IMG/VR virus record: IMGVR_UViG_3300022934_000092
Location: 1-32,354 of that record
DNA: 32,354 nucleotides
Source of the DNA: a virus
Direction: 5' to 3' (one strand)
Position numbers and translations under genes: made by a program. Every line of letters starts with the position of its first letter. Position 1 is the stretch's first letter. This document shows positions 21,287 to 31,254 of this stretch, in pieces. The notes below the pieces were generated by a model. That model ran no database searches. It was not told the DNA's origin and saw nothing but the letters and a program-made list of their open reading frames with translations.

Positions 21287-22243
21287 ATGGCAGTATTTTC
21301 AAATCATGCCGCGGTTGGCTCAAGGGAAGATTTACAAGATGTAATATACTCGATTAGCCCAACCGACACCCCATTCATGAATAGTATAGGCACAACCAAA
21401 GCCGCCTCAACTTTACATGAATGGCAAACCGATTCGCTTGCGAGTGTAAACGTTAGTAATGCCGCAATAGAAGGCGCGGACGCATCAACATCAACACTGA
21501 GCGCGACAACACGATTAAACAATCAGTGTCAAATCCTACAAAAAACCATTAGTGTATCCCGTACATTGGAAGCGGTGGATAAAGCTGGCCGCAAGAGTGA
21601 ACAGGCGTACCAAATGGCTAAAGGTAGTAAAGAATTAAAGAGGGATTTGGAGGCAATTGCTTTATCAAATCAAATTAAAGATGCTGGTTCAGCCGCAGAA
21701 GCAAGAACGATGGGCGGGCTACAAACCTGGTTGAATACAAATGGAGATTTTGGTTCAGCCGGTGTTGCTGGTTCTTTGGGTTCAACTGCAAGAACAGATA
21801 GTACAGAAGCGGAAAGAACGTTCACTGAGGATATGTTAAAAACCGTTGTTAAAGAAGTTTATGAGGCCGGTGGTGACCCATCTATTTTAATGGTTTCACC
21901 AGCACATAAACAGACAGTTAGCGGCTTCGCAGGAATTGCGGCTCAACGTTATATGGCCCCTCAGGACACGCCAACCACTATTATTGGCGCGGCTGATATT
22001 TATATGTCCGATTTTGGAACAATATCAGTTGTACCTAATAGATTTATGGTAGCGGGGAATTCGGCTGATGATGTGGCGCTGGTTTTAGATCCGGAGTTTT
22101 TGGAGTTGGCGTATTTGCGACCGTTCCAAACGAACGATTTAAATGTTGCTGGCGACCAGGCGGCAAAACAGCAAATAGTAACTGAAGTAACCCTTGCTGT
22201 ATTAAACGAAGGGGCATCAGGAATTATTGCTGATTTATCGTAA
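21287..22243 (+). CDS. Major capsid protein, SU10/HK97-fold type
   Basis: 318 residues. 'YSISPTDTPFMNSIG' near the N-terminus, 'NNQCQILQKTISVSRTLEAV' and 'DKAGRKSEQAYQMAKGSKEL' (98-117) are hallmarks of the SU10 major capsid family. 'DPSILMVSPAHKQ' and 'GTISVVPNRFM' are the P-domain strands. AAAAAGGAGT before the ATG is among the strongest ribosome sites in the window. The gene is followed by a large stem-loop. Length agrees with the family (about 310-350). Confidence 0.93.
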   Translation: MAVFSNHAAVGSREDLQDVIYSISPTDTPFMNSIGTTKAASTLHEWQTDSLASVNVSNAAIEGADASTSTLSATTRLNNQCQILQKTISVSRTLEAVDKAGRKSEQAYQMAKGSKELKRDLEAIALSNQIKDAGSAAEARTMGGLQTWLNTNGDFGSAGVAGSLGSTARTDSTEAERTFTEDMLKTVVKEVYEAGGDPSILMVSPAHKQTVSGFAGIAAQRYMAPQDTPTTIIGAADIYMSDFGTISVVPNRFMVAGNSADDVALVLDPEFLELAYLRPFQTNDLNVAGDQAAKQQIVTEVTLAVLNEGASGIIADLS

Positions 22244-22253
22244 TTAACTAGGT

Positions 22254-22305
22254 AATGGGGGGCTACCACAATCTCCATAAGTTCCTAAAAACCCAGCCCC
22301 CTATT
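22254..22305 (+). terminator. Stem-loop after major capsid gene (weak terminator or mRNA stabiliser)
   Basis: AATGGGGGGCT (22254-22264) pairs with AGCCCCCTATT (22295-22305), 11 base pairs including one G-T, with a 30-base loop. Only a short T tract (CTATTTTG) follows, so it is not a classic terminator. The next gene starts 23 bases on without a clear ribosome site. Confidence 0.6.
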
Positions 22306-22328
22306 CCTATTTTGAAAAAAACAAAAAA

Positions 22329-22631
22329 ATGAATAATTATAAAAACACTATTTATCACAAAATAGACGGCCAATGTATTGTTGAAGATGTACAGGATTGC
22401 ACCGAAATAATTGAAAAGAACAAAAAAGAATTTAATTCATACGATGAGCGTGCAACGTGGTCTGATCATTTGTTTGGGAATAAAATTGCAAGTATACCTA
22501 TGACTGTTATTGATAGTTTAAATAAAAAAGGTATATTACGTGGTTTTAAGGTATTAGATGAAAAAGCGTTTAAGGCATGGTTGAATGACAGCGAGAACCG
22601 GTTTTTTAGAACCAGAACAGGACGGGTTTAA
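22329..22631 (+). CDS. Conserved protein after capsid gene, unknown function
   Basis: 100 residues (MNNYKNTIYHKIDGQCIV...). Notable parts are 'WSDHLFGNKIASIPMTVID' and 'SENRFFRTRTGRV'. I recall similar short proteins behind SU10-type capsid genes in marine phages. No Shine-Dalgarno is visible; the leader is A-rich. The stop is followed at once by the adaptor ATG. Confidence 0.72.
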   Translation: MNNYKNTIYHKIDGQCIVEDVQDCTEIIEKNKKEFNSYDERATWSDHLFGNKIASIPMTVIDSLNKKGILRGFKVLDEKAFKAWLNDSENRFFRTRTGRV

Positions 22632-23240
22632 ATGGCATTTAGTACATATTCAGAATTGCAAACAATGGTTGCAAATTACCTGGGACGTGATGATTTAACA
22701 ACCCAAATTACGGATTTTATAAAATTGGGTGAATTGCGTATGCGTAGGGATTTGCGGTTGCGGCAAATGTTAACTAATGTTGATTTAACAATTAATGCGG
22801 CTAATGTTTCTATACCTAGTGATTTTTTAGAATTACGGGAATTGCATATACAAAGTACACCGGTTACGCAATTGGATTTTTTGCCACCAACAACGTTTTT
22901 TAGAACGGCAAGAACAACTGAAACCGGTAAACCGGTTTTTTATACAATGGATGGTACTAGTTTTGTATTTGGGCCAACACCAGATACAACGTATACGGGA
23001 AAGTTGTTGTATTATGCCGCGCCTGATTTTTTAAGCGATAGCAATACTAGTAACACATTTTTGGTGAATGCACCGGATTGTTTATTGTATGCAACGTTAT
23101 CAGAAAGCGAGCCTTTTTTGATGAATGACCAAAGACTAGCGGTGTGGGCAAGTTTATATGATCGGGCAAGAATACAATTAACATCGAGCGATGATCGCGC
23201 TGAATTTAGCGGCAACCCAATGGCAATGAGTGTTACGTAA
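22632..23240 (+). CDS. Head-tail adaptor (gp6-like)
   Basis: 202 residues. 'TYSELQTMVANYLGRDDLT' then 'ITDFIKLGELRMRRDLRLR' and 'IPSDFLELRELHI' are typical of the gp6-like/SU10 adaptor domain that docks below the portal. 'GPTPDTTYTGKLLYYA' is the beta-sheet part, and the helical C-terminus ends near 'LMNDQRLAVWASLYDRA'. It is the tail adaptor in short-tailed phages. The next ATG follows the stop directly. Confidence 0.9.
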   Translation: MAFSTYSELQTMVANYLGRDDLTTQITDFIKLGELRMRRDLRLRQMLTNVDLTINAANVSIPSDFLELRELHIQSTPVTQLDFLPPTTFFRTARTTETGKPVFYTMDGTSFVFGPTPDTTYTGKLLYYAAPDFLSDSNTSNTFLVNAPDCLLYATLSESEPFLMNDQRLAVWASLYDRARIQLTSSDDRAEFSGNPMAMSVT

Positions 23241-24662
23241 ATGGAAAAAATTACTTTTACAGAATGGTTACCTGATCAACCGCCGGTTGCTGGTGCGTTG
23301 GTAGAAGCTAAAAATGTTATACCACAACAAATAGGGTATGGGCCTTTGCCAACGGTATCAGAAATTAGTAATGATGCTGGTGAAAATTTAAATGGGGTAT
23401 TTTCGGGTAGATTTGGTGAAACCACCAAAGTGTTTGCAAGTTCAAACACAAAATTATATGAATATAGTTCATCTACATTAGATTTATCTAATATAAGCCA
23501 AGCCGGTAATTATAGTGCGGGTGAAAGTGGTAGATGGTCAACGGCACAATTTGGTAAAGTAGTTTTAGCGGCAAATGGGGAAGAAATCGTTCAGGCGTAC
23601 ACAATTGGTACAAGTAGTAATTTTGCTGATTTAGCAAGTGCCGCGCCAACCGCGCATTTTGTAAGCGTAGTTAGAGATTTTGTAGTTTGCGGTAGAACAA
23701 ACGAAGAACCTAACAAAGTTTTATGGTCAGATATAAACGACGAAACAGATTGGTCAAGTGGGCCAACAAGCCAATCAGATTTTCAGATAATACCCGATGG
23801 CGGGAATATACAAGGAATTAGCGGAGGTGAATTTGCGCTAATATTTTTGCAAAAAGGTATTTCAAGAATGACCTATGCCGGCGCACCATTGTATTTTCAG
23901 TTTGATACAATTAGCCGTGGTTTGGGTTGTTTAGAATCAAAATCAATTGCACAGTACGGTAATTTATCATTCTTTTTATCTGATGATGGTTTTTATTTGT
24001 GCGATGGAACAAAAGTGCAACCAATTGGCGCTGAAAAAATAGATAGATTCTTTTTTAATGATGCTGAGTTAGCATTGTTAAATAATATGAGTGTAGCGGT
24101 TGACCCTGTAAGGCGTTGTGTGTTTTGGTTGTATACAAACAATAGTTCTGTTCAATCAATATTAATTTATAATTGGCAAATTCAAAAATGGTCTAGGGGT
24201 GAAACAACCGCTGATTTTATTGCAAGTGTTGAAACAGAAGGTATAACACTTGAATCGTTGGATAATTACTCTACAAGTTTAGATGATTTGGGCATTAGTT
24301 TAGATGATAGATTTTGGGTTGCAAATAATACTTTGTTGGCCGGTGTGGAAGATCAAAAAATTGTTGCTTTTAGTGGCACTAATGCAAATTCAGAAATTAT
24401 AACCGGTGATTTAGTTGGCCAAAACAGTATCATTACATTAGCAAAACCACAAATAAATGGTGGTACGGCAAATGTATCTATTGCAAGCCGCGCAAGGTTA
24501 GATGGGGATGTTACGTTTGGAAGTGTTGCAAGTGCTGATGAAGAAAACCGGTGCGCAGTTAGAAGCCATGGAAGATATCATAGAGTTAAGGTGTTGCCAA
24601 GTGGTAGTTATACATCAGCGGTGGGCGTTGAATTAGATATAAAACAAAGGGGTAATAGATGA
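23241..24662 (+). CDS. Tail nozzle/DNA-stabilisation type protein
   Basis: 473 residues. 'TEWLPDQPPVAGALVEAKNV' is the start typical of packaged-DNA stabilisation/tail tube B-like proteins in marine podoviruses, followed by repeated beta-propeller-like strands such as 'RDFVVCGRTNEEPNKVLWSD' and 'NLSFFLSDDGFYLCDG'. Such proteins form the nozzle at the end of the short tail. It overlaps the next gene by 4 bases (ATGA). Confidence 0.82.
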   Translation: MEKITFTEWLPDQPPVAGALVEAKNVIPQQIGYGPLPTVSEISNDAGENLNGVFSGRFGETTKVFASSNTKLYEYSSSTLDLSNISQAGNYSAGESGRWSTAQFGKVVLAANGEEIVQAYTIGTSSNFADLASAAPTAHFVSVVRDFVVCGRTNEEPNKVLWSDINDETDWSSGPTSQSDFQIIPDGGNIQGISGGEFALIFLQKGISRMTYAGAPLYFQFDTISRGLGCLESKSIAQYGNLSFFLSDDGFYLCDGTKVQPIGAEKIDRFFFNDAELALLNNMSVAVDPVRRCVFWLYTNNSSVQSILIYNWQIQKWSRGETTADFIASVETEGITLESLDNYSTSLDDLGISLDDRFWVANNTLLAGVEDQKIVAFSGTNANSEIITGDLVGQNSIITLAKPQINGGTANVSIASRARLDGDVTFGSVASADEENRCAVRSHGRYHRVKVLPSGSYTSAVGVELDIKQRGNR

Positions 24663-24973
24663 CCCAGTACCGTGTTTTGCCTTATAGTGGCGCTGAACCG
24701 AGGCAAATATCTGAAGTTGTAAACAATGCTATGGGTGGCAAAATAAATGCAACTGGCACAATTAATTTAAATGCAAATAGTGCTACGGCTACAAGTATAA
24801 TTGATAGTAGGTTAGGTGCTGAAAGTGTAGTTTTGTTTATGCCAACAAATACAGCATCAGCAACATTTATGAATGATATGTTTGTAACTGAGAAAACAGA
24901 TGGGTCAGCAACAATTGCGCATAGTATTAATACCGCGGCAAGTGCAACATTTAGTTACCTGGTTATTGGGTGA
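24659..24973 (+). CDS. Small tail-region protein, unknown function
   Basis: 104 residues. 'QYRVLPYSGAEPRQISEVVN' and 'GKINATGTINLNANSATAT' lead to a Ser/Thr/Ala-rich beta region ending FSYLVIG. The N-terminus resembles short proteins that begin marine phage fibre or neck genes. It overlaps the genes on both sides by 4 bases. Probably a virion component. Confidence 0.72.
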   Translation: MTQYRVLPYSGAEPRQISEVVNNAMGGKINATGTINLNANSATATSIIDSRLGAESVVLFMPTNTASATFMNDMFVTEKTDGSATIAHSINTAASATFSYLVIG

Positions 24974-25374
24974 TTGACAAAAAATTTGTTCAACCCGCAG
25001 AAATACGAACGTATTGGGGTTATGTAAAACCCAGGTTAGAAATTGTACTAAAAAAAAGTCCAGAGCCGTGGATTCCTGAAGATATCTATGCGGACGTGGT
25101 GATGGGTTCATCGTTGCTCTGGCTAATGTTAAATGAAGAAAAACCCGCTGGTTTTATTGTTGGTAGAAAACAAAATGACGGCGTGTTTTTTTTATGGGCG
25201 GGTTATTGTGAACCGCATATTGATGATTTAATTAAATGGACTTTAATTGAACAAGCAACCATTTCAGTAGGTTGTAAAAAAATTGCTTTCGAATCCTGGC
25301 GAAAAGGTTGGGAGAAAAAAGCAAAAAAACTGGGGTTCAGACCCCGAAAATATATTAAGGAGTTGAAAATATGA
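24970..25374 (+). CDS. GNAT-like fold virion-module protein
   Basis: 134 residues from GTG in a GTGA overlap. 'PAGFIVGRKQNDGVFFLWAG' and 'KKIAFESWRKGWEKKAKKLG' with FRPRKYIKEL resemble acetyltransferase-like proteins seen in the internal-virion gene block of many marine podoviruses. The acetyl-CoA binding loop (Q/RxxGxG/A) is not clear, so catalysis is doubtful. It overlaps the following gene by 4 bases. Confidence 0.68.
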   Translation: MIDKKFVQPAEIRTYWGYVKPRLEIVLKKSPEPWIPEDIYADVVMGSSLLWLMLNEEKPAGFIVGRKQNDGVFFLWAGYCEPHIDDLIKWTLIEQATISVGCKKIAFESWRKGWEKKAKKLGFRPRKYIKELKI

Positions 25375-26213
25375 GCGGCGGCGGCAGTCAAACGGTTTAT
25401 CAAAAATTAGACCCAACCCAAGCGCCATTTGTTGAATATGGTTTGGAGGAGGCGCAAAGGTTATATGAGGGTGGTATGCCTACTTATTTCCCTGACCAAA
25501 CGTATGTTGGGGCAAGTGAGCAAACACGCACGGCATTAGATGCGGCACAAAATAGAGCGGCAATGGGCAACCCTTTAGTACCAGCGGCGCAACAACAATT
25601 TTTAAATACCATTCAAGGTGATTATACAAGTGCTACCAACCCGTATTTCCAAAATAGGTTTCAAACGGCAAGTGATGCGGCAACACAAAGTTTTTTTGAT
25701 GCGGTTAACCAAATTAATAGCCAGGCATCAATGGCCGGCCGTTATGGGTCAGGCGCACAAAATGATTTAATTGATAGGGCAACTGGCCAACTGGCAACAA
25801 CGTTAAGTGATACGGCTGGTGCATTAGCATTTGATAATTATAACCAGGAACGTGCGCGGCAATTAGCTACGGCGCAAGGCGCACCAGCAATGGCGGCAAC
25901 TGATTATGATGATATAAACAAAATGATGCAATTAGGCCAGATAGGTGAAGGGTATCAAGAATTAGCATTAAAAGATTCAATAAACCGGTTTAACTTTCAA
26001 CAAGGTTTACCAGGTGCGCAATTGCAACAATACCTATCAGCGGCATACGGTGCGCCATTAGGCACAGTAACAACACAACCGGTAAGCCGTGGTGGTTTAG
26101 GCGGTGCGTTAGGTGGTGCGGCTATGGGTGCTGGTTTAGGCCAGGCATTAGCTTTATCTAACCCATATACCGCGGCTCTTGCTGGCGTAGGTGCGTTAAC
26201 AGGAATACTTTAA
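25371..26213 (+). CDS. Internal virion / DNA ejection protein A
   Basis: 280 residues, rich in Gln, Ala and Tyr. The pattern 'QAPFVEYGLEEAQRLYEGG', 'YFPDQTYVGASEQTRTALDA' and 'GRYGSGAQNDLIDRATGQL' is common in marine phage ejection proteins (T7 gp14-like position). The C-terminus is a glycine-zipper hydrophobic stretch (about 240-280), suggesting membrane insertion during ejection. AAGGAG precedes the ATG. Function by family and position. Confidence 0.75.
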   Translation: MSGGGSQTVYQKLDPTQAPFVEYGLEEAQRLYEGGMPTYFPDQTYVGASEQTRTALDAAQNRAAMGNPLVPAAQQQFLNTIQGDYTSATNPYFQNRFQTASDAATQSFFDAVNQINSQASMAGRYGSGAQNDLIDRATGQLATTLSDTAGALAFDNYNQERARQLATAQGAPAMAATDYDDINKMMQLGQIGEGYQELALKDSINRFNFQQGLPGAQLQQYLSAAYGAPLGTVTTQPVSRGGLGGALGGAAMGAGLGQALALSNPYTAALAGVGALTGIL

Positions 26214-26225
26214 AAGGAATATAAA

Positions 26226-27602
26226 ATGAGTGGAATGCCACCAGTTTTTAAACAACCTGGGCAAGCCGGTACGAATTTAGGTATGGCCCAAGCACAATCA
26301 CAATTCGATGAAACGTTGCGCAAACAAGGAATGCCAGCAATGTTTTCACAACAACAAGGGCCAGCATTTAACCCATCAGTTATAGGGCAAGGGCAAGGCG
26401 CAATAGCGGGTAGACCAAAGTTGCCCCAACCTAGTGATTTTTTGGCGGCTAATAACGCCAGCATAAGTGGCTCAAAAGGCGCGCAACAACGAAGCGGGTT
26501 ATTGGGTACTGCGTTAGGCGTTACACCACCAGCGCAACAAGCGCCAAAGCCAATGGGGTTTGCAGATAAACTTGTTAGTGGTTTAGCTAATTTGCCGCAA
26601 AACCAATTATTTATGTTGGGTACAGCGCTTAGTAACCCAAAACAAAATTTTGCAGAAAATTTGCAAGACTATACAAAAAGCGCAATGCAACAACAATTAT
26701 TTAAACAACAATTAGCCGACAGCGAGTTTGATAAATTATATAAACAGGGTATGTTAGATGTAAATAAACTAACCGCAGAAGCGGCTTATAAAAAAGCTGG
26801 GTTAGGTGATTACAAAGCAATTTCAATGGCTGATGAAAAAGGCAACAAATTTACAGCAATGTTTGATAAACGTGGCCAATTTTTGTATGCAGATGGAACG
26901 CCGATACCGCAAGATATTTTAGCAAAATCGAGCATTATACAAAAGCCACCAGTATCTTTAACAACTGTTAAATCCCCCGCTGTTATTAAAGCTGAGCAAG
27001 ATGCCGCAATTACTTTAAAAGAAAGAGAAAATACCCTTGAGTTACAAAAAATGGGGCGTGAAAAAAATTATGATTATTTGATGGAAAATTACGTAAACCC
27101 AGGGGCAAGCGCGGTAAAGTTTTCCAAAGGTGTTGATAATTTAATGGAAACTTTTCAAGCATTAAAAATGGATGAAAAAGGTGGTGTGTTTACTGGTACA
27201 AAAGCGCAAATGAAAAAATTATTTGGTATAAATGATACTGATGTTACGGCACTAGAAGCGGCTGAAGCATTTAGAAATCAATACGCACCACAATTACGCG
27301 TACCAGGTTCAGGCGCAACCACAGATTTTGAAATGCAAAAGTTTTTAGCGGCATTCCCATCATTAAGTATGACGGCAGACGGCCGCAGAATGCTAAAAAA
27401 AGCGGCCAATGTTTTTGCAGACCGTGAAAAACACGTAGCGAAAAAATTACAAGACGATATGAACCAGGGTAAATTGTTAACTGATGCTGATGGCCAACGT
27501 TATTACGAGGAAGCACGTGAAATGTTTAAATTAGACCCTTATTTTATGTCGGTTAATTCTGGCTCAGGTTTGCAAGGTAATTACCCAGGCATTAATAGTT
27601 AA
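26226..27602 (+). CDS. Internal virion protein B
   Basis: 458 residues. A disordered Gln/Pro/Gly N-terminus (1-120) is followed by a charged helical body (LFKQQLADSEFDKLYKQGML), and a C-terminal 'VPGSGATTDFEMQKFLAAFP' domain. This last block is frequent in internal core proteins of marine podoviruses. AAAAGGAAT precedes the ATG. Likely packaged in the head and ejected with DNA; no lytic transglycosylase motif is evident. Confidence 0.72.
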   Translation: MSGMPPVFKQPGQAGTNLGMAQAQSQFDETLRKQGMPAMFSQQQGPAFNPSVIGQGQGAIAGRPKLPQPSDFLAANNASISGSKGAQQRSGLLGTALGVTPPAQQAPKPMGFADKLVSGLANLPQNQLFMLGTALSNPKQNFAENLQDYTKSAMQQQLFKQQLADSEFDKLYKQGMLDVNKLTAEAAYKKAGLGDYKAISMADEKGNKFTAMFDKRGQFLYADGTPIPQDILAKSSIIQKPPVSLTTVKSPAVIKAEQDAAITLKERENTLELQKMGREKNYDYLMENYVNPGASAVKFSKGVDNLMETFQALKMDEKGGVFTGTKAQMKKLFGINDTDVTALEAAEAFRNQYAPQLRVPGSGATTDFEMQKFLAAFPSLSMTADGRRMLKKAANVFADREKHVAKKLQDDMNQGKLLTDADGQRYYEEAREMFKLDPYFMSVNSGSGLQGNYPGINS

Positions 27603-27620
27603 AGGCAAAAAGGCTAAGAA

Positions 27621-29777
27621 ATGACAAAAGAAGAAATACAAGCAATTTTGGAAGCGCAGAAAAGTACGCCTGATATTGGTACTGGTTTTAGCGAAAAAGA
27701 TTTAGAAGCGATGAGCCAACCAGCGGCAGATTTGGGTAACATACAAAAACAACTAAACACAATACGTAAACTTGCGCCTGAACAGGGTTTAGATCCTGAA
27801 AGCGAGGTTTTTAGGCATTTAGATGATTTGCGTAGACAAAATAAACTTAGTGTTGATGATTTTAGATCGCTATTAAGTGCAAAAACACTTGACCAACAAT
27901 ATGGCATGGGACGTGCCTTATTGCAAACCCCAACCCTGGGGGCGGCTGATGAAATTGAAGCGTTAATGAAATCTACTTTCGGCGATAGAACGTATGATGA
28001 AAATTTGGCGCAAATTAATTTAGCCAGAAAAATGTTTGAAAAACAAAACCCACGCGCTGAAACAGCGGCCGAAGTTACCAGTACGGTTGCAAGTTTACCT
28101 ATGTTTGCAAAAGGCGTAAGTTCAATTATTGATAAATTTCCAAAACCCAAAAACATTGGTGCTGGCACAAAATTAGCAAGTTATATTTTGGGTGGTGCGG
28201 CAGTAGGTGGAACAGAAGGTGGTTTGCGTGAATTACCTGGTAAAAGGGCCACGGGTGCTAGAACGGGTGCGCTGATTACTGGTGGGTTAGGTGTTGGGGG
28301 TGAATTGGCTGGCAAGGTAGCAAGCAAAACCCCGTTGCCTGATTTTTTAAGCAAACAATATGACAAGTTATTTGGGACTGATAAAAGTGATGCCATACAA
28401 AGATTAGCTGAATTAGAAGTATTAGGCGCAATAAAAAGGGATAAAAAAGATATAAGTGAAATTAACCCATTATTGCAAGAATTTAGGGGTGATGACTTTT
28501 TAACACGTGGTGCGGGTACATATTCACCCAAGCCAGTTATTTTGGCTGATGTTATTGGGCCAGAAACAGAATCGCTCGCCGCACTAACCGCAAGATATCC
28601 AGGAAGTATAAAAACAACGCAAGATATTTTAGATATTCGAGAAGGCGGGCAATCATCGCGTTTAATGGGTGATTTTAAAGAAGCATTAGATGTGAATCAA
28701 TCTGCATTTGATTTAAAAGAACAGCATTTAAATAATGTGGAGGAAGTTGCAAGAAAACAGTACGATAAGTTAATGACAAATGACGAATATATTTACAACG
28801 ACACAATTCGCGAAATCGTCATGCGGCCAGGTTTTAAGAATATTTATGATAAGTATAGACAAAATAAGGTGGAATTTGGAAAACGGAGTGAGATACCACC
28901 AACGTTTGAAGAAATTTTAAAAGACCCAGAATCAGGTATAAGTTTGGCTGGCATAAACTTCTTTAAAAAAGGGTTAGATAAACAAATTCAAACATTAAAG
29001 AAAAGCCGTAACCGTTCGCCAGCGGACGATGATAGGTTAATTGAATTACAAGGCATACGCCGTGAATTTATGAGTGAAGTTGATAGGGTTGCGCCGCCAG
29101 AATATAAAGCGGCACGCCAAATTTATATTGATAGATATGAAGCAGAAGATGCAATAAACCTGGCGCGTAAAACAATGTTGAAAAGGGATACAAGTGCGCA
29201 AGAGTTTGAAAAACTATACAAAAATTTAAGAAATGATGCTGAACGTGATGCGTTTAAAGTTGGTATGTATGATTTGGTTCGTGAAAAAATACAAACCGCA
29301 CGTATGAACAAAGATGATGGTACAAACGTTTTAGGTGATTTGTATAGGAATGAACAGATACGTGATAAATATGAAAGTGTTTTGGGTAAAGATTCTTATG
29401 AAAAATTAATTAAAAAGTTAGACCAAGAATTACAAATGAAGAATGTTGATATTGCGTTAACAAGTGGTAGTGTTACACAACCAAAATTAGCACAGGAAGA
29501 ATTTTTTAAAGACCAAAAACGTGTTGAAGTTACGCAAGACCCTAAAACAAATTTATTACGCGGGATATTAAGTTACGTTATAAAAAGCACAGACCCAACA
29601 CCAGATAAAGCTAATAGGGTTGCATCTATGTTATTAGAATTAAACCCAACAAGACAACAAGAAATATTGGCTAATTTATCTAAACTTGATCAAACAATTT
29701 ACAACGAGATTTTGCGGCGCATGGGTATAAATGTTGCTGGCGCGGCAAGTGGTTCAAGAGTGATAACACAGGAATAA
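27621..29777 (+). CDS. Internal virion protein C (large)
   Basis: 718 residues, the longest protein in the window. A helical N-terminal region is followed by a hydrophobic glycine-rich segment (about 170-240, LASYILGGAAVGGTEGG and TGALITGGLGVGGELAG), then a long charged helical body with few hydrophobic stretches. In place and shape it equals the large core/ejection proteins of short-tailed phages, which pass through the envelope. No peptidase signature seen. It ends 3 bases before the tail-fibre gene. Confidence 0.75.
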   Translation: MTKEEIQAILEAQKSTPDIGTGFSEKDLEAMSQPAADLGNIQKQLNTIRKLAPEQGLDPESEVFRHLDDLRRQNKLSVDDFRSLLSAKTLDQQYGMGRALLQTPTLGAADEIEALMKSTFGDRTYDENLAQINLARKMFEKQNPRAETAAEVTSTVASLPMFAKGVSSIIDKFPKPKNIGAGTKLASYILGGAAVGGTEGGLRELPGKRATGARTGALITGGLGVGGELAGKVASKTPLPDFLSKQYDKLFGTDKSDAIQRLAELEVLGAIKRDKKDISEINPLLQEFRGDDFLTRGAGTYSPKPVILADVIGPETESLAALTARYPGSIKTTQDILDIREGGQSSRLMGDFKEALDVNQSAFDLKEQHLNNVEEVARKQYDKLMTNDEYIYNDTIREIVMRPGFKNIYDKYRQNKVEFGKRSEIPPTFEEILKDPESGISLAGINFFKKGLDKQIQTLKKSRNRSPADDDRLIELQGIRREFMSEVDRVAPPEYKAARQIYIDRYEAEDAINLARKTMLKRDTSAQEFEKLYKNLRNDAERDAFKVGMYDLVREKIQTARMNKDDGTNVLGDLYRNEQIRDKYESVLGKDSYEKLIKKLDQELQMKNVDIALTSGSVTQPKLAQEEFFKDQKRVEVTQDPKTNLLRGILSYVIKSTDPTPDKANRVASMLLELNPTRQQEILANLSKLDQTIYNEILRRMGINVAGAASGSRVITQE

Positions 29778-29780
29778 GAA

Positions 29781-31250
29781 ATGGCAAAAACAAAATTATC
29801 CGAATACAATTCGACCGCATCATCAAACACGGATATCGATGGTATCAACCTGGCCGAAGGCATGGCCCCGTCATTAGTTAATAATGCGTTAAGAGAATTA
29901 ATGGCGCATTTAAAAGATTTTCAAAGCGGTAGTAGTTCAGATACATTAACGCTGGGGGGCAAATTAACAGTCAACGCATCGGCTGTAATGACCGCTGGTT
30001 TAAGTGTCGATGGTTCATTTACCGCAAGTGGTGAATTCAGCCCAAGTGCATTAACAACATCATTACTTACCGTTAGTGGTGGTAGTTTAGATAATGTAGT
30101 TATAGGGGCATCAGCCGCTACAACCGGTACATTTTCAATAATTACTGCTAATACTAAAATTAACGGCCCAGTTTCGGCTAACAGCGTAATTGCAACGACT
30201 GTTTCGGCTGGGAATGTTTTTGGTACATTTCATGGTTCATATAGTGGTGATTTAACAGGAAATGTAAATGCCAGTAATGGCACATCAACATTTAGCAATA
30301 TGATTATAAACGGTAGCCTGAATATGGACGCGACAACCACTGCGACTATAACTGGGTTATCTGAACCGATAAATAACAGCGATGCCGCGACAAAGAATTA
30401 TGTGGATACGGAAATTGCGGCTTTGGTAAGTTCAGCGCCGGCCCTTTTAGATACACTAGGTGAATTAGCCGATGCGCTCAACGATGATGCCGATTTTGCG
30501 AATACGATGAATTCCGTGTTAGCAACCAAATTAACGTTAACGGGCGGTTCTATGACCGGTACGCTCCACATGGGTAGCAATACGATATTAGAAATTGCAA
30601 GCGCAAGCACCACCAGCGGCGTGGTGAATAAAGGACAGATGGAAACGCAAGATGCGCTGAAATTATCCTTATCAGGTGGAACGATGTCTGGCGACTTAGC
30701 AATGGGGGGCAACCGTATTACTGGTTTGAATGAAACCCCGACGGCATCAAGCCACGCGACAAGTAAAGCGTATGTGGACGATATATTAGGTAGTGCAACA
30801 TCAGCGGCAAGCAGTCAAGCGGCGGCGTTATTATCAGCGCAATCTGCTGAATTATCTGCTCTTGCGGCGGCATCTTCTCAAGCAGTAGCACTTGCCCATT
30901 CACAAAACGCATCAGGTTTTGCAACATCAGCGGCAAATTCATTTGATTCCTTTGATGACATTTATTTAGGGGTGAAAGATTCGAATCCAAGCGTTGATAA
31001 CGATGGAGATGCGTTGCAAAAAGGAGCTTTGGTATATATTTCAAGTGCTGGGGCGTTGCGAATATATGATGGAGCAAATTGGAACTCAGCGGCATTTGAT
31101 GTGGGTAGTGCTGTTACCAGCTTTAATACTAGGGGAGGTGATGTAACGTTGCAAACAGCGGATGTTACAAACCTTGTTGATAATACATACGAGCCAAAGG
31201 GTGAATCAACGACTCAAGCCGTCGCCATGGCGTTAGTTTTCGGAGGATAA
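29781..31250 (+). CDS. Tail fibre protein with phage-tail repeats
   Basis: 489 residues. The N-terminal 'DIDGINLAEGMAPSLVNNAL' followed by RELMAHLKDF is the virion-attachment pattern of many marine podovirus fibres. The middle is Ser/Thr/Gly-rich with beta-strand repeats; 'ITGLSEPINNSDAATKNYVD' and 'ITGLNETPTASSHATSKAYV' are two copies of a tail-fibre repeat. The C-terminus has a helical Ala/Ser region and 'FNTRGGDVTLQTADVTNLVD'. AGGA before the ATG. It probably sets host range. Confidence 0.85.
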   Translation: MAKTKLSEYNSTASSNTDIDGINLAEGMAPSLVNNALRELMAHLKDFQSGSSSDTLTLGGKLTVNASAVMTAGLSVDGSFTASGEFSPSALTTSLLTVSGGSLDNVVIGASAATTGTFSIITANTKINGPVSANSVIATTVSAGNVFGTFHGSYSGDLTGNVNASNGTSTFSNMIINGSLNMDATTTATITGLSEPINNSDAATKNYVDTEIAALVSSAPALLDTLGELADALNDDADFANTMNSVLATKLTLTGGSMTGTLHMGSNTILEIASASTTSGVVNKGQMETQDALKLSLSGGTMSGDLAMGGNRITGLNETPTASSHATSKAYVDDILGSATSAASSQAAALLSAQSAELSALAAASSQAVALAHSQNASGFATSAANSFDSFDDIYLGVKDSNPSVDNDGDALQKGALVYISSAGALRIYDGANWNSAAFDVGSAVTSFNTRGGDVTLQTADVTNLVDNTYEPKGESTTQAVAMALVFGG

Positions 31251-31254
31251 TATA

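Noticed and set aside
27614-28168. 184-codon minus-strand frame
   Set aside because: Antisense to the large internal virion protein; no family features.
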